Positions 1-8,650 of a stretch of DNA of 64,000 bases are shown in pieces; the first letter of the stretch is position 1; every line of letters begins with the position of its first letter. This stretch comes from Clostridia bacterium (GTDB taxonomy: Bacteria > Bacillota > Clostridia > Christensenellales > Aristaeellaceae). The stretch lies in contig JAFUDS010000017.1 in NCBI GenBank assembly GCA_017464305.1, positions 1-64,000 of the forward strand. Reading direction: 5' to 3'. The notes beneath the pieces were generated by a model. That model saw only the letters and a list, made by a program, of their open reading frames with translations, did not search any database and was not told where the DNA came from. A program made the position numbers and the translations under genes.

Positions 1-1
1 G

Positions 2-778
2 AGCCTGAACGATGAGGTGAAAAACAATGTCGCGAAGAACCTACGCGACCTGGAGAAGGCCATCAGCGACCTGACAAAGAAGGCAGGCCCAGACCTGAAC
101 ACATTGGGCGACAAGGCAGATCAATGCGCCAAGAAGCTGAAGACATTTAGCACGGACGCGACAAACGCCATGAAAGACCTGGCGAAGAACATCGGAACAC
201 AGATGACCAGCGCGGCCAATGATTTCACGAAGGGCCTAAACACAATGCAACAGAACGCCACGACGGCCATGAGCAACATCACATCGACGATGAGCAAGAA
301 CACGAGCCAATTCTTGACGCAGCTGCAGAACCTATTCACCGGGGCGTTTAACAACATCGCCGTTTCGGCGAACAACGCCATGGTGAAGGCGTACAACGCC
401 ATTGTGGACGGAATCAACCAAATTGCAAAGATGATGGCCGGGGCGAAGCTCCAGATAGGGAATTACGTCATCCTGCCGCATTTCTACATGTCCGGAGAAT
501 TCAACGCGAAAACGGGCGCTGTGCCGAACGTGGGCGTGAAATGGTACGACAAGGGCGGCGTATTCGACCGGCCTACCATTATCGGCGTCGGCGAACGGCG
601 GCCAGAATTCGTCGGAGCGCTGGACGATCTGCGGGAAATCGTGCGGGACGAATCCAACACGGCGAATGTGACCATCAACGTATACGGCAGCGAGGGCCAG
701 GACATCTACGAGCTGGGAGACATCATCATGGAGAGAATCCAGGCGAACATTAACAGACGGGAGGCGGCTTTCGCGTGA
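2..778 (+). CDS. Phage tape measure protein, C-terminal part (5' end outside window)
   Basis: The frame is open to the left edge, so only the last 258 residues are seen and the GTG at 17 is probably internal. The visible part is helical and rich in Lys, Asn and Thr (residues 1-140), then a short hydrophobic stretch. The C-terminal segment contains GGVFDRPTIIGVGERRPEF, very like the GG-F-P-IGVGE-PE motif that ends many tape measure proteins. The family sets tail length and forms the tail lumen. The stop overlaps the GTG start of the distal tail gene by four bases, and that gene order supports the call. Confidence 0.85.
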   Translation, partial: SLNDEVKNNVAKNLRDLEKAISDLTKKAGPDLNTLGDKADQCAKKLKTFSTDATNAMKDLAKNIGTQMTSAANDFTKGLNTMQQNATTAMSNITSTMSKNTSQFLTQLQNLFTGAFNNIAVSANNAMVKAYNAIVDGINQIAKMMAGAKLQIGNYVILPHFYMSGEFNAKTGAVPNVGVKWYDKGGVFDRPTIIGVGERRPEFVGALDDLREIVRDESNTANVTINVYGSEGQDIYELGDIIMERIQANINRREAAFA

Positions 779-1512
779 GAGGCGTATTCAGCTGGAACGG
801 CGTAAGATCGGACGCCTTCGGAATTGATATCATAGAATACCCCAAAGACTCCAGGCCGAAACGGAAAATCGACAGATATTCCGTGCCGGGACGCAACGGG
901 GACATCATCCTGGCACAAAACGCCTGGGAAAACACGGAAAGAACCTATTCCATCCGGATCGGGGACGGAGATAAGCACTCCGCCTCCGACCTGGCGGGAG
1001 AAGTGGCCCAGTGGATATGCGCACCGAATGGATATTGCGAGCTGTGGGACGATTTCGACCAGGGATATTATCGAATGGCCTGCTTTACAGGGCCATTCGA
1101 CATAGAGGCGCTGTTGATGGGCCGATATGGCGAAACGGTCATATCCTTCGACTGCAAACCGCAGAGATATATAGTGTCCGGGAAGACACCCATCGAGATC
1201 GAGAGCAGAAAGACGATTCGAAACCAAACAGCATACGCGGCCAGGCCGCTGATCCGCATCGACAGATCGGCATCAGGGGGCGGAGGCGTGACCATCGGGG
1301 GAACGGAATTCACCATCGACAGCATTCCGGCGGAGGGCCTGTATATCGACTGCGAAGAAATGGAATGCTACGACGGTGCAGGGAACCGGCAGAATGGCGT
1401 CGTTAAATCCAGCTCCAGCGAATTCGCCACACTGGAGCCGGGGGACAATGTGATTGAGTTCAGCGGGAAGGTGAAAAAGGTAACAATTACGCCGAGATGG
1501 TTCGGAATATGA
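775..1512 (+). CDS. Distal tail protein (Dit-like, phage tail family protein)
   Basis: 245 residues starting at a GTG inside the stop of the tape measure gene (GTGA overlap). The N-terminal half has the features of Dit/SPP1 gp19.1 proteins: FSWNGVRSDAFGIDI, a PGRNGDI turn, a YSIRIGDGDKH segment and a CELWDDFDQGYYRMA strand pair. The C-terminal half (from about residue 145) is a beta-rich domain with YAARPLIRI, typical of the second Dit domain. Dit hexamers join the tail tube to the baseplate. Length and position between tape measure and tail-tip protein fit the family. Assignment is by motif memory and synteny. Confidence 0.85.
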   Translation: MRGVFSWNGVRSDAFGIDIIEYPKDSRPKRKIDRYSVPGRNGDIILAQNAWENTERTYSIRIGDGDKHSASDLAGEVAQWICAPNGYCELWDDFDQGYYRMACFTGPFDIEALLMGRYGETVISFDCKPQRYIVSGKTPIEIESRKTIRNQTAYAARPLIRIDRSASGGGGVTIGGTEFTIDSIPAEGLYIDCEEMECYDGAGNRQNGVVKSSSSEFATLEPGDNVIEFSGKVKKVTITPRWFGI

Positions 1513-1522
1513 GGTAAAGAGC

Positions 1523-4500
1523 ATGTATCCAATTCTATTCGACGCGGAGGCCACATCCTGGGAGTCTTTCGGGGTGGGCGTGCTATCCGGCGCGATCTCC
1601 TGCGAAGTGGAAGAAAACCGGAACGGATCCTACGAGCTGGAGATGAAATATCCCATCAGCGGAGCCTATTATCGGGAGATCGGGCTAAGATCGTTGATTG
1701 TGGCCAAACCAAACCATGGGGACGGGCCGCAGCCCTTCCGGGTTTACAAAATCAGTAAACCCATCGGCGGCGTGGTAACGATCAACGCGCAGCATATCAG
1801 CTACGATCTATCCGGATACGTGGCAGCGCCATTCAAGGCGGCGGGGATCCGGGACGCGATGGCGAAAATCACCAGCGCGGGAACGGTATATCCGTCACCG
1901 TGCACATTCTCGCTTTCGACAGATATCGACGATGATAAAACCACGGAATCGAGATATCCTCAGAGCATCCGCTCCATCCTGGGTAAGGGAGATGGCAACC
2001 TGCTGGAAACCTACGGCGGAGAATGGCATTTTGATGGGTACCGGTGCGAACTGAAAGCGGAAAGAGGCGAAGATCGAGGCGTTGCGATCCGATACGGGAA
2101 GAACATGATCGATCTGAAGCAGGAGGAAAACAACGCAGAGGTTTGCACGGCAGTCTATCCCTATTATTTCAGCGGGGAGGACAATGTACTCATTACACTG
2201 CCAGAAAAGGTGATGCAGGTAGGGGCAGCGCAGGGATATTCCCGAGTGCTACCTGTTGACCTGACATCATACTTTGACGGGACACCGACGGCGGAGGATC
2301 TGCGGACGGTGGCCCGGAGCTACATCGAAGTAAACAATGTCGGCGTGCCGAAAGTCAACCTGACAATCAAATTTGTAAACCAGGAGACGGAGCAGGATCG
2401 AGTCGATCTATGCGACACGGTACAGGTACAGTTTGATAAGCTGGGCGTATCGGCATATGCGAAGTGCATCCGGGCCAAATGGGACACGCTGAAAGAGAGA
2501 TACATCGAGGCGGAGCTGGGCACACCGAAAGATAACCTGGCAGCAACGATTGTGACCATCTCCAAGGCGACGAAAGACCTGGAAACGATCCGGACAGATC
2601 TAAACGCAACCGCCGGGGAGATCAGGACAGAGCTGGCGACAACGGATACCAATATCCGGCAGGAAATCGCATCAACCGCACAACAGATCACGAATGATTA
2701 CACCACCCTCAACACGGAAACCGGGGAAGAACTGAGAGGCGTTATCACCCAAACGGCAGAGCAGCTGACGAGCGATTATACCGCGCTGAATACCCAGACG
2801 GGCGAAGAATTGCGGGGAACGATCACCCAGACAGCGGAGAGTCTCACAAGCGACTACACCGCGCTAAACTCCCAAACCGGTCAAGAGCTGCGGGGCGTTA
2901 TCACCCAGACAGCGGAGAGTCTCACAAGCGACTACACCGCGCTAAACTCCCAAACCGGCCAGGAGCTGCGGGGCGTTATCACCCAAACGGCGGAAAGTCT
3001 CACAAGCGACTACACCAACAAACTGGATGAAACAGAAAGCCATATCACCCAAACGGCCAGCGAAATAAAGGCGGAGGTGAAAAATAACAAAGAGGAGCTG
3101 CAAAGCGCCATCGATGTGCAGGCTGGCAGAATCGGCCTGGTTGTGGAAGGGACAGGAAGCAACGCAAAGATCAAACCGGCGCAGATTGTGGCGGCCATCA
3201 ACGATGGAGCTAGCTCCATCAAACTGAGCGCAGATCATATCACGCTCGACGGAAAAGCTGTAGCAAGCTCGCTATCGTCGCAAGATATCAATTGCGCCTC
3301 AATTACGGCGGAAAGCTTGCGAGCGTTTTATGCCGGAAATGGAAACCTGCTCATAAACGAGATAGAAGATTATCTGCTCGACCGACAAACCGGGATACTT
3401 GACGGCGTTGTATATGACGCAAGTGTAAGCGGGAATACATTGACGCTCAAGCGGTACGGAAACGCCGATGTAACTTTTAGCAAGGCCGCCACACTCAGTG
3501 TCGCGTATGGCGGCGATAACCAGGGAGACACGGCCACCTACACCGTCACAGGGACACCGGCGGAGAATTTCGGCGGCGAAGGCAAAAACTCAGTCACGGG
3601 AGAATTCACCGTCCACCAAAGCAAAACGGCAGCATACATCCTGGACAAGAACGGCTCAATGCGAGCACGGATCGATAACCCGCAATACGGGAACGGATGG
3701 GCGGCGGCCCAGGGCGATGTATCCTGGCCAGGGACAAATACATCGAGCGCAATCGCCACCTTCAAAGCGCCAAGCGGCACGGTGGACGGGACACAGGTCA
3801 CAAAGAGTTATTATCTCGACATCGTGAGCAGTGGATACAGCTCGACAACGAAGGTATATCTGCGGAACCCGGACGATCAGGCGGTCGCCGCGCTGGACGT
3901 CGGCAAGGTGTATGACGCCGGGAAGACGGCAGGCGCGGGCAGCGTCAAGATGGCGCTAAACACCAACACGAGCAAGATTGTGCTATCCGAAACCGGAACG
4001 GCGACGGAGTACGCGGTGAGCGCACAGGCTGGGATAACGTACAATTCCAGCACCCACAAGTACACACCATCGGCCAGCGCCCTGGTAGGCGGCACGGTAA
4101 TGGCGAGCAACACCGGAAGCGCTAGCGGGACGGAAGCATACGATGCAGGGTGGAAGGCAGCGCATGATAAATTCAGCAGCGAAACGTCATATAGCACGGA
4201 CGATAAGCTGGAAGTGAATTATCCACCTACGACGGTGGACGGGAGCGCACTAACGAGGGAATACTACCTGACGCTCGATGATGATTACGCCTACATCCGA
4301 AACGGCAGCAGAACCGGGACAGTTGTGGCCCGCGTAACGAACACGAAGAAATCCGGGTCAGATATTACGGGACTATCAAGTTCGTGGGACGGCAACACGT
4401 TCAAGGTAAGCACGTCAACAAGCGGGACGCTGCAAAGCGCGGATTGCACGGTGACAATCTACCCGACGAGCGACAGAACGCTCGACTATGGAGAAACGCT

Positions 4501-5080
4501 CACAGTAAGCGCCAGAGGAAACAATGTAGCCAGGCAGAGCATAAAGATTACAGCTCCGGCGGACAGATATGCAGCAGGATACGATTGGGGCGCTCAAGTA
4601 GGAAGCTGGCTGGATTACAGCGGGAGCCCAAATATACAGAGTCAAGGCCAACTGGCATATGGATATAACATATATCTGTATTATGTTACGAGCGACTCAC
4701 AGAAGCACTATAGAGCGAGATGGGAAGTACCGCCGGATAGATGGGACAGTGCGCTATCGACGGTGGCGCTTGTCAGCGACCAAGCCGTTAGCGGAAATGC
4801 AGCTGTACTGGGATATGATGTCCCGCTGAGACTGGCAGCAACAAATTCGGCAGGCAAGATTATCTACTGGGGAGAATGGAGAACGCCGCCCGATAACTCT
4901 GGAAGCGGTGGCGGAGGCAGCGTTTCGATATCTATCGATGATATTTACGCGACAAATTACCCCCCGACGGGAACGACGGCAACCCAAATATCCAGATTGA
5001 TTAGACAAGGCGGGTATGATTTTATTACATTCAGAGTAAACGCTGGCGGGACAACAAAACGATACAATATCGAACTATAA
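1523..5080 (+). CDS. Tail-tip / prophage endopeptidase-type tail protein with coiled-coil repeats
   Basis: 1185 residues, ten bases after the distal tail gene. Residues 1-350 resemble the N-terminal domain of phage minor structural proteins (Tal/gp44-like hub): start MYPILFDAEATSW, then VEENRNGSYELEMKYPISG. Residues 350-520 are a long helical coiled coil with four nearly identical 26-residue units (DYTALNSQTGQELRG core). Residues 520-1185 are beta-rich, with repeated Tyr/Gly segments, and are probably a receptor- or polysaccharide-facing part that I cannot assign. A Gly/Ser linker (GSGGGGS) precedes the last 50 residues. The family forms the central hub under Dit; whether this copy has peptidase activity cannot be told. 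Confidence 0.8.
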   Translation: MYPILFDAEATSWESFGVGVLSGAISCEVEENRNGSYELEMKYPISGAYYREIGLRSLIVAKPNHGDGPQPFRVYKISKPIGGVVTINAQHISYDLSGYVAAPFKAAGIRDAMAKITSAGTVYPSPCTFSLSTDIDDDKTTESRYPQSIRSILGKGDGNLLETYGGEWHFDGYRCELKAERGEDRGVAIRYGKNMIDLKQEENNAEVCTAVYPYYFSGEDNVLITLPEKVMQVGAAQGYSRVLPVDLTSYFDGTPTAEDLRTVARSYIEVNNVGVPKVNLTIKFVNQETEQDRVDLCDTVQVQFDKLGVSAYAKCIRAKWDTLKERYIEAELGTPKDNLAATIVTISKATKDLETIRTDLNATAGEIRTELATTDTNIRQEIASTAQQITNDYTTLNTETGEELRGVITQTAEQLTSDYTALNTQTGEELRGTITQTAESLTSDYTALNSQTGQELRGVITQTAESLTSDYTALNSQTGQELRGVITQTAESLTSDYTNKLDETESHITQTASEIKAEVKNNKEELQSAIDVQAGRIGLVVEGTGSNAKIKPAQIVAAINDGASSIKLSADHITLDGKAVASSLSSQDINCASITAESLRAFYAGNGNLLINEIEDYLLDRQTGILDGVVYDASVSGNTLTLKRYGNADVTFSKAATLSVAYGGDNQGDTATYTVTGTPAENFGGEGKNSVTGEFTVHQSKTAAYILDKNGSMRARIDNPQYGNGWAAAQGDVSWPGTNTSSAIATFKAPSGTVDGTQVTKSYYLDIVSSGYSSTTKVYLRNPDDQAVAALDVGKVYDAGKTAGAGSVKMALNTNTSKIVLSETGTATEYAVSAQAGITYNSSTHKYTPSASALVGGTVMASNTGSASGTEAYDAGWKAAHDKFSSETSYSTDDKLEVNYPPTTVDGSALTREYYLTLDDDYAYIRNGSRTGTVVARVTNTKKSGSDITGLSSSWDGNTFKVSTSTSGTLQSADCTVTIYPTSDRTLDYGETLTVSARGNNVARQSIKITAPADRYAAGYDWGAQVGSWLDYSGSPNIQSQGQLAYGYNIYLYYVTSDSQKHYRARWEVPPDRWDSALSTVALVSDQAVSGNAAVLGYDVPLRLAATNSAGKIIYWGEWRTPPDNSGSGGGGSVSISIDDIYATNYPPTGTTATQISRLIRQGGYDFITFRVNAGGTTKRYNIEL
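2696..3007 (+). repeat. Four in-frame 78-bp tandem repeats in the tail-tip gene
   Basis: Units start at 2696, 2774, 2852 and 2930, each 78 bp (26 residues), and a degenerate fifth unit begins at 3008. Units 3 and 4 are almost identical in DNA; units 1 and 2 are more diverged. Each unit keeps the pattern DYT-LN-TG-ELRG-ITQTAE-LTS, consistent with a trimeric coiled-coil stalk. Near-identity of neighbours suggests recent duplication or homogenisation by recombination. Confidence 0.9.
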
Positions 5081-5094
5081 GGAGGAAAAACAAA

Positions 5095-5385
5095 ATGACA
5101 AACCAAGTAACTCTACAGACCACCATCGACCTGATCAACAAAGCCATGGTAAACACTCAGAACCTACAGCTGCAGCCGACGGAACACAACGTGAACCTCA
5201 TCGCGGAGAGCCTGAAAAGCCTCCGCAATGTGGCGGCGATTGTGAATGATCTGTTTGCTACGGTCAAGATGTACGAGGACAAGGCGAAGGGCGAGCCTCA
5301 GCTGATCATCGAGCAGGGAGAGCCGGAACCGACGGAGGAAGATCATATCATCCAGCTGCAAGCGGAAGTCAGGGACAAAATGTGA
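5095..5385 (+). CDS. Small phage structural-region protein, function unknown
   Basis: 96 residues with a perfect AGGAGG site (5082-5087) eight bases before the ATG. The protein is mostly helical (residues 5-65), ends in an acidic Glu/Pro-rich tail, and has no membrane segment or recognisable domain. It lies between the tail-tip gene and a BppU-like gene in the same transcription unit, so a minor tail or baseplate role is inferred from position only. Confidence 0.6.
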   Translation: MTNQVTLQTTIDLINKAMVNTQNLQLQPTEHNVNLIAESLKSLRNVAAIVNDLFATVKMYEDKAKGEPQLIIEQGEPEPTEEDHIIQLQAEVRDKM

Positions 5386-5398
5386 AAGGAAGGGCAAG

Positions 5399-6157
5399 AT
5401 GGCAGTATTCGAAAAGTGGCTAAAGAACGACTTGAAAAAGCCGGTAACGGTGGAGCGCCTGGGCGGAAACATCTTTTCCAGGGACATCGGCGCGAACCAG
5501 ATCGGCGTCATTATCACAGACGATGGCGCAGAGGCTTCCATCACCGGGGACGTTACCGGATACGTTATCCGGGCAGATGGCGAAACGGTGATTGTCAGCG
5601 GAACGCTCGACGGCAACCGGGCCAGCATCATCCTACCCGCGGAATGCTACGCCATTGTCGGGATCATCAGCATCGTTATCAAAGTCGGCTCCACAACAGT
5701 GGGCGCTTGCACGGGCCACGTATATCAGACGTCAACGGACGCGATTGTGGATCCTGGGCAGGTTATCCCATCCGTAGAGGAACTGCTGGAAAAGATATCC
5801 ATCCTCAACAGCGAGATCGGCGACGCCGAAGCCTGGGCTGTAGGCCAGCGGGGCGGGGTGGACGTCGGGGAAGATGATCCTGCATACCAGAACAACGCGA
5901 AGTATTACGCCCAGAAGACGGCGGAGGATCGAGCCTCCACCAGCGGGGCGAGCCAAGCGGTGCAGCAGTATGCCAACGCGGCGGCTCAGAGCGCTGCACA
6001 GGCTGCGGGGAGCGCCAATGCGGCAGGGATAGCCCAGGCGGCTGCGGAGAAGGCGGAGGCGGATGTATTGGCCGCCATCGTGGCAGCACAGGGGAATGAC
6101 CTGCTGCGGATGGATGAGAATGGAGACTTCTATATCCTGGAAGAAACGGACGAATAA
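5399..6157 (+). CDS. Baseplate upper protein-like (BppU-type N-terminal domain)
   Basis: 252 residues. Residues 1-110 form a beta-rich domain with DVTGYVIRADGETVIVSG and AECYAIVGIISIVIKVG, resembling the N-terminal domain of BppU/phage_BR0599-type baseplate proteins that anchor receptor-binding proteins. Residues 125-235 are helical and Ala/Gln-rich (AAAQSAAQAAGSANAAG), like a trimeric neck. The last residues (DLLRMDENGDFYILEETDE) occur as a short tip in several tail proteins. It sits directly before the DGR target gene, so it may carry that protein on the baseplate; this is inference. Confidence 0.6.
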   Translation: MAVFEKWLKNDLKKPVTVERLGGNIFSRDIGANQIGVIITDDGAEASITGDVTGYVIRADGETVIVSGTLDGNRASIILPAECYAIVGIISIVIKVGSTTVGACTGHVYQTSTDAIVDPGQVIPSVEELLEKISILNSEIGDAEAWAVGQRGGVDVGEDDPAYQNNAKYYAQKTAEDRASTSGASQAVQQYANAAAQSAAQAAGSANAAGIAQAAAEKAEADVLAAIVAAQGNDLLRMDENGDFYILEETDE

Positions 6158-6178
6158 AGAAGGGAGCGAGAAAACGAG

Positions 6179-7927
6179 ATGGGAACCAAGAAGAACTACG
6201 GTGTCAACAACCAGCTGGAGCGCATCGCCAACGCTCTGGAGGCCCAGACGGGGAGCGTATCTGCGGCGGTGCTGGACGCAGCTTTCAGTGGCAGCATCGA
6301 CGGAACGAACACGACGGCGCTATTCCGCCGGTGGTGGCGGCTGGCTTGCGATCTGATCACTCGCAACGAGGGCGAGATCGACCGCTACGCCCTCCTCACC
6401 CGCTGGTTCACGCTGATCGGCGAGGCCTGGGGAGACAAAATCTACACCCTGCGGGGGCCGGACTATCGGGTATCGAACGGGAATACGGCTTTGACCCCCA
6501 TGGCCGACTTGGCGGGGAAAGAGGCGGCTCCTCTTTGCACAGAGGTATCCGCCAACGAATTCCACTGGATGGACGAAGACCCGATGTACTGGTGGGTCCG
6601 GTTCAACGGCATCAGCAAGGCGGACGGGACGATGGACATCAAGGCGGTGGAAGGGATCGACGATGAATTCGACATCACGGGGAACCTGGCCCCGGTATAC
6701 ACCGGGAGCATCGGGCTATGGCACATCCGTTTCACCGACGGGAGCTACGAATACCACACCTGGGCGACACGGCAGGGCGGCGGGATGCATCCCTACGAGA
6801 GCGACGTGGCCCCGGACGGAACCCACCGGGCGATGCACTGGGAGGCGACCTTTGGCGGGAGCCTGACGAAGGATGGGAAGCTGACCAGCGGCAGCGGATA
6901 CGGCAGCGGATGGGAGCGGAACGAGAACACGCCCAACTGGCGGCGAGCCGCTACCACGGGCATTGCGGACGCGCGGAAATGGGGAAGCTACGAGGGCCTA
7001 TACAGCGACACGGAAAGATGCCACCTGCTGGATGAATGGCAATTCCGACACTACAACCTGGAGAACAGCGGCATCCTGGAAGGCTGCACGGGATACACTA
7101 CGCAATGCGTCGTGGCCGTGGCGGAGGAAAACGCGAAGCGGGTTGTGGTCACCACGGCAAACGGGGCGAACTTCCTGGTGGGGAGCTGCATCGAGGTCGG
7201 CACCCACGGCGACGGCGTAAACACCGACCGGAATACGGCGGGGAATTATGACATCATCGGCTGCGCCACGATCATCAGCATCGAGAACGTCACCATCGAC
7301 GGGACGGCATACTCTGCGCTGAACCTGGACATCGCCACGGGGGTGAACATTCCGGCAACGGCGTATGTAAGCACCATGCCATGGGTTCCGGGCAGCACGG
7401 AACGGCTCCCCGGCCGCAAGGACGGCAGCCTGTACAACGTGACGAACGGCAAGACCCCGGCGCGGATCGGCGGGATCGAGGTTATCGATGGGGCGTATGC
7501 CATCGGGCTTGACCCGCTATGGAACAGCGACTGGAACGCAGACCGCGACCCGAAGAGCATCTACAGCGTATACGTGGTGCGGGACGCGACGAAACAGGGC
7601 GGAAGCATTAGTGCGAGCCACACGCTGGTAGGAACCTTCACGGGGCCGAACTCTGGATGGCAATATCCGCGGCACTTCCAAACCCGCAAGGATGATATGC
7701 TGATGCCGGAAGGATTCCCCGGAAGCGGCAGCACGTACCTGAAGTCGGCCTTCAGTTTCTATGGCGGCTCCGGCGTTCGTGCGCCCTGGCTGTTTGCGCG
7801 TCTCGGCCTTGGGGCTCCTGCGGGCTTGGCCTGTGCTGGTGGCAGCAGTGCGCCCTCGGCCGCGAGCTGGGATGGCCGCCCCCGGCTTTCGGGTTCTGGG
7901 AAGACGCGGGGTGAATGGGCGGCGTAA
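6179..7927 (+). CDS. DGR target protein: phage receptor-binding/tail protein with variable C-terminus
   Basis: 582 residues. Residues 1-90 are helical (VNNQLERIANALEAQTG) and probably attach it to the tail. The rest is rich in Trp, Gly and Tyr, like C-type-lectin or formylglycine-enzyme folds used by DGR targets. The variable repeat encodes residues 523-571. Compared with the template, fourteen codons differ there: residues 526, 528, 530, 541, 543, 544, 547, 554, 556, 557, 558, 561, 563 and 565. The invariant frame between them includes GVRAPWLFA, AGLACA and GRP. By analogy with Bordetella phage Mtd it should bind the host surface and change specificity by mutagenic retrohoming. A C-run at 7879-7883 is one C longer than in the template and sets the final 14 residues; see findings. 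The ATG follows AGGGAG at 6161-6166. Confidence 0.9.
   Translation: MGTKKNYGVNNQLERIANALEAQTGSVSAAVLDAAFSGSIDGTNTTALFRRWWRLACDLITRNEGEIDRYALLTRWFTLIGEAWGDKIYTLRGPDYRVSNGNTALTPMADLAGKEAAPLCTEVSANEFHWMDEDPMYWWVRFNGISKADGTMDIKAVEGIDDEFDITGNLAPVYTGSIGLWHIRFTDGSYEYHTWATRQGGGMHPYESDVAPDGTHRAMHWEATFGGSLTKDGKLTSGSGYGSGWERNENTPNWRRAATTGIADARKWGSYEGLYSDTERCHLLDEWQFRHYNLENSGILEGCTGYTTQCVVAVAEENAKRVVVTTANGANFLVGSCIEVGTHGDGVNTDRNTAGNYDIIGCATIISIENVTIDGTAYSALNLDIATGVNIPATAYVSTMPWVPGSTERLPGRKDGSLYNVTNGKTPARIGGIEVIDGAYAIGLDPLWNSDWNADRDPKSIYSVYVVRDATKQGGSISASHTLVGTFTGPNSGWQYPRHFQTRKDDMLMPEGFPGSGSTYLKSAFSFYGGSGVRAPWLFARLGLGAPAGLACAGGSSAPSAASWDGRPRLSGSGKTRGEWAA
7744..7892 (+). repeat. DGR variable repeat (VR)
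   Basis: Aligned to the template repeat at a fixed offset of 470 bases from 7744 to 7880. Homology begins abruptly at GTCGGCCTTCA. In 137 aligned bases there are 20 differences and all are at template adenines: 13 A to G, 5 A to C and 2 A to T. No G, C or T of the template is changed. Six of 26 template adenines are unchanged. The 3' end is a GC-rich stretch (GGCCGCCCCC), as expected for the initiation-of-mutagenic-homing site. After a one-base length difference the match continues for nine bases with two more A-site differences. Confidence 0.97.
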
Positions 7928-7936
7928 GCCGACCAG

Positions 7937-7953
7937 AGGGGGAGCATCCCCCT
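7937..7953 (+). other. Hairpin just downstream of VR
   Basis: A perfect 7-bp stem (AGGGGGA / TCCCCCT) closes a GCA loop and is followed by TTTT. It starts ten bases after the target stop codon and 45 bases after VR. Hairpins or cruciforms just 3' of VR stimulate retrohoming in the Bordetella phage DGR; the T-run means it could equally be a weak intrinsic terminator of the target gene. Confidence 0.6.
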
Positions 7954-8138
7954 TTTGACCCAGGAAGAAGAACCAAAGGGGCCAAAGCAACCGAAACAAG
8001 CGAGCCGCCCAGTGGGCAGCCGCGACCATTGAGGATGCGGAAAGGCCCTACAAACTAAACCAACAACCACCATATCGGTGAAGCCACCGAAAAGGCAGCT
8101 GCGCCTAACAGCAGCATCCAACAACGCACGGAAACATG

Positions 8139-8650
8139 GGCATGGGAAGGACATGCCAAAGGCCCTCCGGGGACGGTAAACCGTCCCGGAGCGGCCCAAG
8201 GGTTTGATCGTGTGTCGGCCTTCAATTTCAATGGCAGCTCCGGCGTTCGTGCGCCCTGGCTGTTTGCGAATCTCAACAATGGGGCTAATGCGGGCTTGGC
8301 CTGTGCTAATGGCAACAATACGCCCTCGAACGCGAACTGGAATGGCCGCCCCGGAATTCGGCAAGGCGAAGGGAGAAACCAACTCCCTCGCCGGAAATAA
8401 GATGCCAATGGGCATCCAATACGCGATCAAATCCGCGAAATGAAAATCGGTTTATCCCAGCACTGAGAAATCAGGGGCGGCGGAAAAGCCACCGCCCGCG
8501 GCGAGTAGAAGAGAGCACGCGCCTGCGGCACCCCAAAACGGCGAAGAGCCAAAGACCGGGGAGAGCCGTCGAAAGGACGGGCTAACCGAAAACCGCTGAA
8601 GCCACACCGAAAGCGCACAACCCGGAAGGGAAGACATAAAGCCAAAGGGG
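8139..8650 (+). ncRNA. DGR template RNA region (TR with flanking structured spacer)
   Basis: The DNA between the target gene (7927) and the reverse transcriptase (8663) has no convincing ORF in the sense strand and holds the template repeat. Upstream of TR are two hairpins: GGCATG/CATGCC (8139-8157) and a long one at 8161-8196 with a TAAA loop. Downstream are a GC-rich hairpin near 8474-8497 (GGGCGGCGG against CCACCGCCC) and a CCGTC/GACGG hairpin near 8568-8582. DGR RNAs known from other phages extend from TR into the spacer before the RT gene and serve as both template and priming scaffold. The transcript ends are not defined and no promoter is obvious. 7954-8138 shows no gene. Confidence 0.7.
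8214..8361 (+). repeat. DGR template repeat (TR)
   Basis: Non-coding donor copy of VR. Read in the VR frame, all 26 adenines (to 8350) fall in fourteen codons: twelve AAC/AAT, one AGC and one ACG, at first and second codon positions. AAY codons can become almost any amino acid by adenine mutation without making stop codons, and such enrichment is a hallmark of DGR templates. Framework residues are encoded without adenine. The 3' boundary has GGCCGCCCC with one C fewer than VR, then GGAATTCGG. Confidence 0.97.

Noticed and set aside
2696-3007. CRISPR-like array
   Set aside because: The 78-bp units are contiguous and in frame, with no unique spacers.
7761-7958. Third-frame ORF over VR
   Set aside because: Not a separate gene, but its 3' part matters as the alternative target C-terminus if the C-run has four bases.
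8204-8443. ORFs across the template repeat
   Set aside because: They only read through the VR-like sequence, lack ribosome sites and the TR acts as RNA template.
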